Source: Algoriphagus aestuarii
Lineage (GTDB): Bacteria > Bacteroidota > Bacteroidia > Cytophagales > Cyclobacteriaceae
Length of the DNA stretch: 64,000 nucleotides
Reading direction: 5' to 3'
NCBI GenBank assembly: GCA_017051695.1
Contig: JAFIDK010000002.1
Span: 372,001 to 436,000 of the forward strand
Shown here: piece after piece, positions 17,636 through 26,815 of the stretch
Position numbering within the stretch: the first letter of the stretch is position 1
Layout of the letters: the number at the start of each line of letters is the position of its first letter
The notes under the pieces: model-generated
Databases searched by the model: none
The model's input: the letters and a program-made list of their open reading frames with translations, nothing else
What the model was told of the DNA's origin: nothing
Translations under genes and position numbers: made by a program

Positions 17636-19678
17636 ATGACTGAAGAATCCGCATCTCTTAATTTTATTGAACAACTTATTGCAGACGATTTGGCAGCAGG
17701 TTTTGACCCGAATAAACTCCGGTTCAGATTTCCTCCCGAGCCAAATGGTTATTTACATATTGGTCACGCTGCATCTATTTGCCTGAATTTTGGATTAGGA
17801 GAAAAGCACAATGCTCCTGTCAATCTACGCTTTGATGATACCAATCCCAGCAAAGAAGAACAGGAATACGTGGATGCTATCAAGTATGATGTCCAATGGC
17901 TTGGTTTCCAATGGGCGAAGGAATGTTATTCCTCAGACTATTTCCAGCAAATGTATGATTGGGCAATCCAATTGATCAAAGAAGGAAAAGCGTATGTAGA
18001 TCAGCAATCTGCAGAAGCAATGGCGGAGCAAAAAGGTACTCCAACGGCACCAGGTGTGGCAAGTCCCTATCGTGATCGGTCTGTGGAAGAGAATCTTGAT
18101 TTATTTGAAAGGATGAAAGCCGGTGAATTCGAGCAGGGAAGTTATGTGCTTCGTGCAAAAATCGATATGGCTTCGCCAAATATGCTGATGCGTGATCCTT
18201 TATTGTATAGAATTGTCAGAAAGGCGCATCACCGAACCGGAACAGAATGGTGCATTTATCCTATGTATGACTGGGCGCATGGAGAATCAGATTATATCGA
18301 ACAGGTTTCTCATTCACTTTGTACTCTGGAATTCAAAATGCACAGAGAGCTTTATGATTGGTTCTTAGATCAGATTTATGATCCGGCTTTATTAAGACCG
18401 AAGCAGCGTGAATTTGCCAGAAGAAACCTCTCCTACACCGTCATGAGCAAGCGTAAATTGTTGGAATTAGTGACTAGTAAAACGGTGATGGGTTGGGATG
18501 ATCCACGAATGCCTACTATTTCTGGCTTGAGAAGAAGGGGATATACACCAGAATCTATCCGTAAATTCTCTGAGCTTTCCGGAATTTCGAAGCGTGATTC
18601 TGTGACAGATGTTTCTTTATTGGAATATTGTATCCGAGAAGATTTGAATAAATCTGCTACTCGTGTCATGGCCGTTTTGGATCCTGTGAAGTTAGTAATC
18701 ACTAATTACCCAGAAGGAAAGACTGAAATCCTCCAAACAGAAAATAATCCTGAAGATCCGAATTCAGGAACCCATGACTTGCCATTCAGTGGAGAACTAT
18801 ACATTGAAAGGGAAGATTTCAAAGAAGAAGCTGGAAGTAAGTTTTTCCGATTGACCTTAGGGAATGAGGTACGTCTTAAAAGCGCTTATATTATTAAAGG
18901 TGAGTCAGTTGTAAAAGATGCTGATGGGAATATTCTTGAGATTCATTGTACCGCTGACTTGGATTCAAGATCAGGGAGCGGTACGGAAGCAAGTACAAGA
19001 AAAGTAAAAGGAACGCTGCATTGGGTTTCTATCCAGCATGCAATCAAAGCGGAAGTTCGTGAATATGATCGCTTGTTTCTAGACGAAGCTCCGGATAGTC
19101 ACGAAGACAAAAACTTTATGGAGTTTGTTAATCCTGATTCCTTGAAAGTGATCAAAGAAGCTTATTTGGAGCCTTTCCTGAAAAATACGACCATTGAAGA
19201 TAAGTTTCAGTTTCAGCGTTTAGGATATTTCACATTAGATAAAGATTCTACTTCTGACAAACTTGTTTTTAACAAGACTGTAGGTTTACGTGATTCATGG
19301 GCGAAGCAACAACCAGCTCCTACTCCTCAAAACGCTTCTAGCAAACCAGGAAATCAAGGAGGTGGACAAGCTCAAGGACAAAGATCAGCCTTGAATGAAA
19401 TTCAAAAGATTGCTAAAAAGTACACTAATTTATCTGGCGATAAACTGACTGCTGCCCGAGCTGATATTGCGAAACTGGCAGAAGATGTGACTTATGAGGA
19501 GCTGGCTCCCCTTTTCAATACTGCAGCAAAGAAAGTAGGAACCCGAATTGGGGTGATGATTGCCTTAGGAGTTTTATTGAAAAAAGGTCAGGAAAGAAAT
19601 GCTGAAATCGAAGCATTCCTTGCTGCTGGCCTGGAAGATGGAAATGAGGAATTGGTAAATGAAGCCAAGAAACTCTAA
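17636..19678 (+). CDS. glnS: Glutamine-tRNA ligase with a C-terminal extension
   Basis: A 680-residue class I aminoacyl-tRNA synthetase that charges tRNA-Gln. The HIGH motif is in PNGYLHIGHAAS, and VMSKRKL corresponds to KMSKS. Catalytic and two anticodon-binding beta-barrel domains follow, up to about residue 556. Standard bacterial GlnRS is about 550-560 residues. Here a Gln/Gly/Pro/Ala-rich linker (about 557-584) joins an extra helical domain of about 95 residues (585-680). The position resembles the YqeY-type tail of Deinococcus GlnRS, but I cannot confirm homology by eye. It has its own promoter and a strong terminator. Confidence 0.95.
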   Translation: MTEESASLNFIEQLIADDLAAGFDPNKLRFRFPPEPNGYLHIGHAASICLNFGLGEKHNAPVNLRFDDTNPSKEEQEYVDAIKYDVQWLGFQWAKECYSSDYFQQMYDWAIQLIKEGKAYVDQQSAEAMAEQKGTPTAPGVASPYRDRSVEENLDLFERMKAGEFEQGSYVLRAKIDMASPNMLMRDPLLYRIVRKAHHRTGTEWCIYPMYDWAHGESDYIEQVSHSLCTLEFKMHRELYDWFLDQIYDPALLRPKQREFARRNLSYTVMSKRKLLELVTSKTVMGWDDPRMPTISGLRRRGYTPESIRKFSELSGISKRDSVTDVSLLEYCIREDLNKSATRVMAVLDPVKLVITNYPEGKTEILQTENNPEDPNSGTHDLPFSGELYIEREDFKEEAGSKFFRLTLGNEVRLKSAYIIKGESVVKDADGNILEIHCTADLDSRSGSGTEASTRKVKGTLHWVSIQHAIKAEVREYDRLFLDEAPDSHEDKNFMEFVNPDSLKVIKEAYLEPFLKNTTIEDKFQFQRLGYFTLDKDSTSDKLVFNKTVGLRDSWAKQQPAPTPQNASSKPGNQGGGQAQGQRSALNEIQKIAKKYTNLSGDKLTAARADIAKLAEDVTYEELAPLFNTAAKKVGTRIGVMIALGVLLKKGQERNAEIEAFLAAGLEDGNEELVNEAKKL

Positions 19679-19701
19679 AACTTACACATACAAAGAATAG
19701 G

Positions 19702-19741
19702 AAATCGCCTGTTGAAATTTACAACAGGCGATTTTTTTTTT
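19702..19741 (+). terminator. Rho-independent terminator of glnS
   Basis: A 13-bp perfect stem (19702-19714 with 19722-19734), a 7-nt loop and ten consecutive T residues. Confidence 0.9.
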
Positions 19742-19850
19742 GTTAAACCATAGTTAGATCAAATATGATATTCCAAAATAGTCCAATTTTAATCTTCTCT
19801 TGGTTATATTCACAAAACCTTCCTTTCTTATTTTTAAACCACCAAACACT

Positions 19851-21290
19851 ATGAAACTGATTAAAAAACTACTTTTAGCTCTAGTTGCGATTATCGTTGT
19901 GATTGCTGTCATTTTGATTGTTAATACACTTCGACTAAGTTCTAAACAAGTAGATCCTAAACCCATAAAAGAGGTTGCTATTTCGGATGAAGTTTTTACC
20001 AACTTATCGAGAGCAATTCAGTTTCAGACGATTTCATTCAGCGAGGATGCTATTCCGGATTCAGCAGCTTTTAATGGTTTTCATTCATTTTTGGCAGAGA
20101 CTTTTCCGCTTGTGCATCAGGCTATGACCCTTACCAAAATCAATGAATACAGCCTATTATATACTTGGGAAGGTGCAGATATTTCAAAAAAGCCAATTAT
20201 TTTAATGTCCCATCAGGATGTGGTACCGGTGGATGTTCCTACTATGGACATGTGGGAAGCTGGGCCTTTTGAAGGGAAAATTACAGCAGATCATGTAATC
20301 GGTCGTGGGACTTTGGATGATAAATCCTCTTTGATGGCTTTGCTGGAAAGTGCAGAAAAGCTCCTTGAGGAAGGATTTGTCCCAGCTCAGACGATTTATT
20401 TTGCCTTCGGTCATGATGAAGAAGTAGGTGGTGGAAAAGGGGCTAAAAAAATAGCAGAATACCTTGAGGCTAACGGAATACATGCTTCCTTGACACTTGA
20501 TGAGGGTGGTTTTATAGCCGAAGGGATGGTGCCGGGAGTTGATAAAGATGTTTCAATAGTCAATGTTGCCGAAAAAGGTTTTGCATCCTTTAGATTGATT
20601 GTTGAAACAAAAGGTGGCCACAGTTCTGCTCCTCCGAGGGAGAATACCATCGGCATGCTGGCCCAAGCAATTGTAGATCTAGAAAACAATCAGCTTCCAT
20701 ATAGATTAGTGGAGCCTGTACAATACCAAATCGATTATATCGGTCCTGAAATGCCATTTCTTCAAAAAATGGCTTTTGCCAATCCATGGCTTTTGAAAGG
20801 TCCTTTGTTGGAAGGATTGAATTCTCACACTTCCACGGCTCCCACCATCATAGACGGAGGTGTAAAAAACAATGTCATCCCAACTGTTGCAGAAGCGACG
20901 ATCAATTTTCGGATTTTGCAGGGAGAAACTATTGAATCTGTCCAAAAACATATCGAGAGCACCATTAGCGATAAGGTAAAAGTAGAGACTGTTGGATTTT
21001 TGACTAATCCCTCCCCTTCCTCCAGTATAGAATCTGAGGAATATAAGAAACTTGAATTGACCATTCGCTCGGTTTTCCCTAATTCTGTCGTTGTCCCTGG
21101 CTTAGTTGCTGGAGGAACTGATGCGCGGTATTTCTATGGAATTTCAGATGGTGTATATCGGTTTTACCCGATTCGAATCTCACCAGATGGCATGAACAGA
21201 TTTCATGGGATAGATGAGAAAATATCCAAAGCTAACTACAGAGAAATCATTCAGTTTACCTATCAGCTGATGCGAAGTTTTAATGATTGA
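19851..21290 (+). CDS. M20 family carboxypeptidase (CPS1-like)
   Basis: About 479 residues from the ATG at 19851. An N-terminal membrane anchor (about residues 6-24, LLLALVAIIVVIAVILIV) is followed by an M20 metallopeptidase with the metal-site motifs MSHQDVVPVD, GRGTLDDKSS and FGHDEEVGGG, a dimerisation-domain GGHSSAPPREN and a late AGGTDARY. It resembles yeast carboxypeptidase S and mammalian PM20D1 in length and motifs. It probably hydrolyses peptides or N-acyl amino acids at the periplasmic face of the membrane. The frame extends to a TTG at 19800, but those residues lie in front of the anchor and are unlikely to be translated. Confidence 0.85.
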   Translation: MKLIKKLLLALVAIIVVIAVILIVNTLRLSSKQVDPKPIKEVAISDEVFTNLSRAIQFQTISFSEDAIPDSAAFNGFHSFLAETFPLVHQAMTLTKINEYSLLYTWEGADISKKPIILMSHQDVVPVDVPTMDMWEAGPFEGKITADHVIGRGTLDDKSSLMALLESAEKLLEEGFVPAQTIYFAFGHDEEVGGGKGAKKIAEYLEANGIHASLTLDEGGFIAEGMVPGVDKDVSIVNVAEKGFASFRLIVETKGGHSSAPPRENTIGMLAQAIVDLENNQLPYRLVEPVQYQIDYIGPEMPFLQKMAFANPWLLKGPLLEGLNSHTSTAPTIIDGGVKNNVIPTVAEATINFRILQGETIESVQKHIESTISDKVKVETVGFLTNPSPSSSIESEEYKKLELTIRSVFPNSVVVPGLVAGGTDARYFYGISDGVYRFYPIRISPDGMNRFHGIDEKISKANYREIIQFTYQLMRSFND

Positions 21291-21348
21291 GGTTAATAAC
21301 TTCAAAGTAGACTCTGCTTAGGTATTTGAAAGTTTAGGGAAGGATTTC

Positions 21349-24159
21349 TTATTGAAAACTTATCCAGTAATCTCCGTTTGCAGGGACCCTCACTTCAATT
21401 TCCACTGAATAGTCTCTGTTGAGGGTTAATTCTTGGGTTTTCTCATCCTTGAATTTTGCAATGGTTTTATCCTGAAGTCCAGTATAATAAAGCGGAACTT
21501 TGAGAGTTTTGGTAATGTCATGATTCGTTGGGTTGTAAACGACCAGCATCCCTTTTTCAGATCCTGATGGATTTACATTCAGCCAATAATCCAGTTCTTG
21601 TCCATTGGCCCGCTTGAGGTGAATGATATCGCCTTCTAAAACTTCCCGATGTTGTTTGAACCAATCCACTCGTCTTTTGACCATTTGTTTGGTTTCTTCA
21701 GAGTCAAATAACCTTGGACCTCTATAGCATGCCTGGACTCCGGCACCCAAATTACTGGAAATCATCATTTCATAATGAGCTAAATGTTCATTTAATGGCT
21801 CGATGGTGGCTGCAGCGCCACCGCCCTGGTATTCTGTCAGTGGAACAAACATCCAACCCATCGTAGAGGTCTTTTCCCATGTCCCATCATAGATATTTTG
21901 ACGGGCATGAACCAATTGTTCATTTCTAGGTAGGCTCCAATTGACCTCCCGATAACCCATCGCTATTTTGTTTCCTCCTGTCATAAAGTAATAATCCGGA
22001 ATATTGAGATAAATCCCCTTTCCCCTACTCCATTGATAGAATTCGGAAATTTGTCGGTATTGATTCCATCTGCTATCCGCTATACCTTTATGACCGGGGT
22101 GATTTTCTGATGCACAAACATCTCCTGGGTAAGAACCATCATGTTCCAATAGAGAGAATCCCGTATTTTCATAAAAATGATAGAGTTTTTGGAAATATTT
22201 CTGCCCCCATTCACTGGCTAAACAAGGTGAATTTCCAAAAGTAGGTTTCATTCCTTCTGGCATGAGCACGTCATTTTCCTCATCGATTGTTCTGGAAGCC
22301 AAGAGGGAATAACCACCGATTTCTACCCCTTTACTTTTCGCATATGCTGCATATCGTTTCATCTCAGTCAGATATTCTTTGCTATCATCTTCGATATTAA
22401 AACCGCTTCCGAATGTCAAAATAACCATTTCAAATCCTACTTCGGATGCTTGATCAATCGCTTTTTTTACCTGTTCCCAATCAGCAAACCTTGCATGCAT
22501 CATCAATGGATTTTCAGTCGTCCAAGGAGCCAGGGTTTTATACATTTTGCGAAGTGAAAGTCCTTGTCTTTCCCGATCGTAGCTGTCATAGGGTAAAACG
22601 AAAGTTCGGAACGAGCTGAATTTCTTTCCTGGTTCCAAATCCTGATCTGGTCCATAGCTAGGACTGACTTTCAATAAACTTGGTGTTTGTCTCAAGTAAT
22701 TTACCTGGGTGAAATACTCTGGATCGGGTAACCAGTGTACGACATGAGCATTGGCATCTTTGGCCTTCATACTGGCAAATGCAAAGTCAGTTTCCACATG
22801 GATAATTGGGGTTTGGATAACCGTCTTCTCTCTTACTTCCACCACCGATTCGTATTCCACAGCTGCGATAATCTCACTGGTAAAGTCACTGATATTGATT
22901 GGTTTTTTACTTCTGTTTTCGACAGTGATCCACTTGGCCATGACTGGGATTCCGTCATAAATCTCATAATGAACAGAAACTGTTACATCCTCCGGGTTTA
23001 AGTTGTTTTTGACTGCGAGATCCAATTCTCCATACTCTGCGAAATCCACCACCTGAAGACGTACGAGATCACCTATATCAGAACTGTCCAGATTGTTACC
23101 TTGTCCGTTTGTTTTACCGATCCTGACATGTGTAGGTATCGTTGAGAAAGGAGACAATTTCTCAATAGTTTGCCAATCTCCATTCTTAGGTTTTGCTTCA
23201 CAAAATACTCCCTCTTCTGTGATTCTAAATCGCAGTGTCCAAGTTGTACTTAAATCTAATTTTTGCCTTCCTCCTGCTGCTCTGAGCTGTTTTTCACCAT
23301 CCCATAGTCCAAACATTGGGACGCCATCATCATAATCATTCCCTCCCGGTCTGATATAAAATTTGATCGTTTTTTCAGGCCAAACTAATGTGATTCCAGG
23401 GCCATATTCCTTTGATTGATCGGTTCCAGTATTAAAAGTAGCTTCAATGATCTTTGAATTTAGGTCAAATCCTCTTTCTATAAATACAGTTGTATTTTCC
23501 GGAGTGTAGATTTCGCCCATTTTCCCTTCGTTTTGGAAAGAGGATCTTTCGTGGCTTGAGGAGGTTTTTGAATCCCAGGAATCATCCAGTTGTTTTAACT
23601 CAGTTTTATAAATAGTTTTTCTTCCTAAAAAACTAGGAAGTGGTTCCTTTGTAGCCATTAACTCTTTTGACTCGGGAAGTACGAAATCCAGACGAAGATG
23701 AGCGCCTTTTGGTGGCCATGGAGCGTCTTTATTTCCATGCCTTACTTTTGCCCAATCAAATGGAGCTTCCGTTTCCGTGATCTCATGTCGAACATATTGC
23801 ATTGCTGAAGGGGAATTCGTTAGCTGGTCGACCCATTCCTCTTTCAAAAAGGCATAATTCGGTTGTCCTTTCAAGCCTCCAACTTCATAATTAACTCCAT
23901 TGATCGTCACCTCAGCTTCAGGTTTTACCCCTCTTAGAAATGATTGTCCACTATAAAGGTTGTCCAGTTTGATCGTGGCAGCATTGGGTGATATTTTAAT
24001 GATTCGTTTGATTAATCCATTAGAAAGGATGATTTCATCTCCGGATTCTTGGATTGAAGATTGATAGACTGAGTCATCCAAAAGCCAGTCAGTTTGGGAG
24101 AAGGTTAAATTAGAGGATAAAACTAAGGTGGCAAAAAAGAGTCTTTGTAGGATTTTCAT
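21349..24159 (-). CDS. Large secreted glycoside hydrolase-like protein with an inserted beta-sandwich
   Basis: A 936-residue protein with a signal peptide (about 1-22). Residues about 23-215 and 380-540 look like the beta-sandwich of alpha-galactosidase-like enzymes. A LamG/concanavalin-like segment (about 220-375) appears inserted between them. A TIM-barrel-like region (about 550-830) follows, with candidate catalytic Asp674 in LLEHDGSYPGD, and the protein ends with a small beta domain. This layout recalls clan GH-D (GH27/GH36), but family membership is not certain. It would act on an external glycan. It is monocistronic and convergent with the M20 gene. Confidence 0.55.
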   Translation of the reverse strand: MKILQRLFFATLVLSSNLTFSQTDWLLDDSVYQSSIQESGDEIILSNGLIKRIIKISPNAATIKLDNLYSGQSFLRGVKPEAEVTINGVNYEVGGLKGQPNYAFLKEEWVDQLTNSPSAMQYVRHEITETEAPFDWAKVRHGNKDAPWPPKGAHLRLDFVLPESKELMATKEPLPSFLGRKTIYKTELKQLDDSWDSKTSSSHERSSFQNEGKMGEIYTPENTTVFIERGFDLNSKIIEATFNTGTDQSKEYGPGITLVWPEKTIKFYIRPGGNDYDDGVPMFGLWDGEKQLRAAGGRQKLDLSTTWTLRFRITEEGVFCEAKPKNGDWQTIEKLSPFSTIPTHVRIGKTNGQGNNLDSSDIGDLVRLQVVDFAEYGELDLAVKNNLNPEDVTVSVHYEIYDGIPVMAKWITVENRSKKPINISDFTSEIIAAVEYESVVEVREKTVIQTPIIHVETDFAFASMKAKDANAHVVHWLPDPEYFTQVNYLRQTPSLLKVSPSYGPDQDLEPGKKFSSFRTFVLPYDSYDRERQGLSLRKMYKTLAPWTTENPLMMHARFADWEQVKKAIDQASEVGFEMVILTFGSGFNIEDDSKEYLTEMKRYAAYAKSKGVEIGGYSLLASRTIDEENDVLMPEGMKPTFGNSPCLASEWGQKYFQKLYHFYENTGFSLLEHDGSYPGDVCASENHPGHKGIADSRWNQYRQISEFYQWSRGKGIYLNIPDYYFMTGGNKIAMGYREVNWSLPRNEQLVHARQNIYDGTWEKTSTMGWMFVPLTEYQGGGAAATIEPLNEHLAHYEMMISSNLGAGVQACYRGPRLFDSEETKQMVKRRVDWFKQHREVLEGDIIHLKRANGQELDYWLNVNPSGSEKGMLVVYNPTNHDITKTLKVPLYYTGLQDKTIAKFKDEKTQELTLNRDYSVEIEVRVPANGDYWISFQ

Positions 24160-24274
24160 AATGGGTAAGAAGTTCCGAACAAATAAAGTAAGGTAATGCC
24201 TATCAAAAAAGGAATTTTAGTCGAAAGGAAAGAATCACTTGGTAGAATTCCACTAGTGACAAGACTACCTTCCA

Positions 24275-24316
24275 AAAAGAAAACCTGAACCCCAAAAAAA
24301 GCCAGGGTTCAGGTTT
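24275..24316 (-). terminator. Terminator of the M13 peptidase gene
   Basis: A 12-bp perfect stem (24281-24292 with 24305-24316) lies 38 bp after the stop codon. On the minus strand it is followed by a T-rich stretch. Confidence 0.7.
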
Positions 24317-24353
24317 AATCTATCCTAAATGGCAAATGAATGAAAAATTGAAA

Positions 24354-26378
24354 TTACCAGATTTTGATACGCTCTGCTTCTGGTTTGAAATTTTTATCAC
24401 CTGACTGAACGGGGAAAGAGGCGTAGAATGGTTCAAAGTTCATCAATGGACCATTAACCCTCCACATGGCCGGAGAATGTGAATTGGTATTGACATATGT
24501 TCTCATAAATTCATCTCTCACCTTGACCCTCCAGATATTGGCAATGGATAAGCAAAAACGTTGATCTGGTGTATAACCATCGATTTTGGTGGTGTCCTGA
24601 CCTTGTTCGGTTAACTTGAATGCATCATAAGCAATGTAAATACCTCCATTATCAGCGGTGTTTTCTCCAATTGTCATTGCACCTTTCACATGCACGCTAT
24701 CTAAAATGGTGAAGGAATCGTATCGTTCAATTAATTGCTGGGTTTTCGCTTTGAATTTGGCATAATCCTCTTCCGTCCACCAGTTTTTCACATTTCCATC
24801 TTTGTCATATTGTGCACCTTGGTCATCAAATGCGTGTGTTAACTCATGGCCAATTACCATTCCTATTCCTCCATAATTGACTGCGTCGTCAGCATAAAGG
24901 TCAAAATAGGGATATTGAAGAATTCCTGCTGGGAATACAATTTCATTCAATGAAGGATTGTAATATGCAGTCACAGTGCTTGGTGTGGTGCCCCATTCGT
25001 CTCGATTGGGTGCTTTTCCAAATTTTTCCAATTGATATCGGCTTTCGTCTTTTCTTAAGGCAAGTACGTTTTCGAAATATCTAGCCCTATCGATAGTCAC
25101 AGGGTACTCTCTCCAAACATCAGGGTAGCCTATTTTTTTGTTGATCGCATAGAGTTTTTCTTTTGCTTTGGCTTTGGTACTGTCACTCATCCAGTCCAAT
25201 TGGTCAATTCTATTTTCGAAGGACATCTGAAGATTGTTTACCAAGTCCAACACACGTTTTTTGGCATCTTCATTAAAATACCTTTTCACATACAATTGTC
25301 CCAAATCAAAGCCTAATTGTCGATCCACTTGCTGAACCATTTGCTGTGCCCGAGTCAATTGCTTGGATTGGCCTGAAACAACTTTATTATACTCAAAAGC
25401 CGCATTTTCGAAGGCTGTGCTCAAATAATTCGCATTGGTTGAAAGTGTATGTGCTTTCAGGTAGGTTTTCCAGTCTTGCAATGAAACAGAAGATAACATC
25501 CCATTCAATTTCTGATAATAGGCAGGTTGACGAACGTCGATGGAGTCGGCTTTCAGGCCCAGTTCATCCAAAATTGTACTGATTCCTAACTTGGGATTAT
25601 TTTTTTCCAACTCGGCCACTGACATTTTATGGTAGTTTTCTTTGACTACCCTCCTCTCGATTCTGGTTTTATGGGATTCCGCCAAAGCTTTTTCGATTCC
25701 ATATACTTCTTTGGCTGCATTTGTCGCTTCTGAGGCACTGCTACCTGTCAGCTCAAAAAGCGTAGCGATATATTTCTGGTAAGCTTTCTGGATTCCCAAT
25801 GTGGAAGAATCGGTTTTGAAGTAATAATCCCGATCGGGAAGCCCAATTCCTGTCTGACTAAGGTGTGCAATGTTGATACTGCTGTTTTCATCATCGGGTG
25901 AAATACTCAAACCTATAAGTGATCGGGAATTTGACTGAAGTTCAGAAGCTAAAAACTGATGAAGTCCATCCAAATCAGAAATAGCCTCAATTTGCTCTAA
26001 AATGGGTTTTAGAGGTTCAAATCCTCGGGAATTTATAGAAGCTGTATCCATTCCTGATGCGTAAAAATCTCCGATTTTTTGCTCGATGCTTCCTGATGGA
26101 TGCTCTGAGGATGACACTTCGGTAAGGATATTTTCTAATAATTGTTTTTGGGGAATATTCAAGAAAGAATACGATCCAACGCCAGACTGATCATCTGCAA
26201 TTTTTACCGTATCATACCAGGTGCCGTTGACATGCATGAAGAAATTGTCCCCGGGCTTTATCCCTGGATTGATTTCATCCACTTTGATGAATTGTTTTTG
26301 AGCTTCGGATTGATCCTTTGTTGATTCTGTCCCACAAGCGGCGAAAAGAATCAAAGAAGCAATGGCAAGTTTTTTCAT
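24354..26378 (-). CDS. M13 family metalloendopeptidase (PepO/neprilysin-like) lipoprotein
   Basis: A 674-residue protein with a lipoprotein signal (LFAAC near residue 15). The M13 signatures are intact: the zinc motif HELTHAFDD near residue 508, GENTADNGG supplying the third ligand and catalytic Asp, the preceding NEIVFPAGILQ, and the substrate-binding SPAMWRVNGPL near the end. The full M13_N domain is present. It degrades oligopeptides and is probably anchored to a cell-envelope membrane. It is monocistronic, with a long upstream region. Confidence 0.93.
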   Translation of the reverse strand: MKKLAIASLILFAACGTESTKDQSEAQKQFIKVDEINPGIKPGDNFFMHVNGTWYDTVKIADDQSGVGSYSFLNIPQKQLLENILTEVSSSEHPSGSIEQKIGDFYASGMDTASINSRGFEPLKPILEQIEAISDLDGLHQFLASELQSNSRSLIGLSISPDDENSSINIAHLSQTGIGLPDRDYYFKTDSSTLGIQKAYQKYIATLFELTGSSASEATNAAKEVYGIEKALAESHKTRIERRVVKENYHKMSVAELEKNNPKLGISTILDELGLKADSIDVRQPAYYQKLNGMLSSVSLQDWKTYLKAHTLSTNANYLSTAFENAAFEYNKVVSGQSKQLTRAQQMVQQVDRQLGFDLGQLYVKRYFNEDAKKRVLDLVNNLQMSFENRIDQLDWMSDSTKAKAKEKLYAINKKIGYPDVWREYPVTIDRARYFENVLALRKDESRYQLEKFGKAPNRDEWGTTPSTVTAYYNPSLNEIVFPAGILQYPYFDLYADDAVNYGGIGMVIGHELTHAFDDQGAQYDKDGNVKNWWTEEDYAKFKAKTQQLIERYDSFTILDSVHVKGAMTIGENTADNGGIYIAYDAFKLTEQGQDTTKIDGYTPDQRFCLSIANIWRVKVRDEFMRTYVNTNSHSPAMWRVNGPLMNFEPFYASFPVQSGDKNFKPEAERIKIW

Positions 26379-26815
26379 AAGTATAGTGGTCGTTTTAGGG
26401 AATTTAGATCAAATCCACAGCTTTTCCATGGCCATTTATTTAAAGAGCATAAATCTGGGATTAAACAGATGATTTGGATATCGAAAAAAATACACCAAAT
26501 CAAAAAATGAATTGGGATTTGGGAATAGCTTTGGTGAAGGTGAAAAATTAGATAGACAAAAAAAACCAGAACTAATTCAATTCTGGTCTTTTTGTCTCAT
26601 AAACTCATTTATTTCTAATCATTAATTACTAATGATTTATACCCTAACATACGAACTTTTAAAAAGGTTTGGATTCACTAACTTTTAAATTTTCGATTTA
26701 TCATTCTTTTTTCTATAAACAACTTTCAAAAGGGATGAGTATAATACCGCCCAACAAAGAATTTAGAACCCTATTTTTTCTTTTTGTAATTTAAGATGAC
26801 ATAACCATCAACCTT
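26379..26815. other. Long divergent intergenic region
   Basis: About 437 bp between divergently transcribed genes. I see no protein-coding frame worth calling. It holds a strong terminator-like hairpin at 26555-26596 and a dyad AATCATT-N7-AATGATT at 26617-26637. Promoters for both flanking genes must lie here. Confidence 0.5.
26555..26596. terminator. Orphan terminator-like hairpin between divergent genes
   Basis: GACAAAAA...CCAGAA (26555-26571) pairs with TTCTGGTC...TTTTTGTC (26581-26596) around a 9-nt loop, with U-runs possible in both directions. No annotated gene ends here, so it may end a small RNA or act in a leader. Confidence 0.5.
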
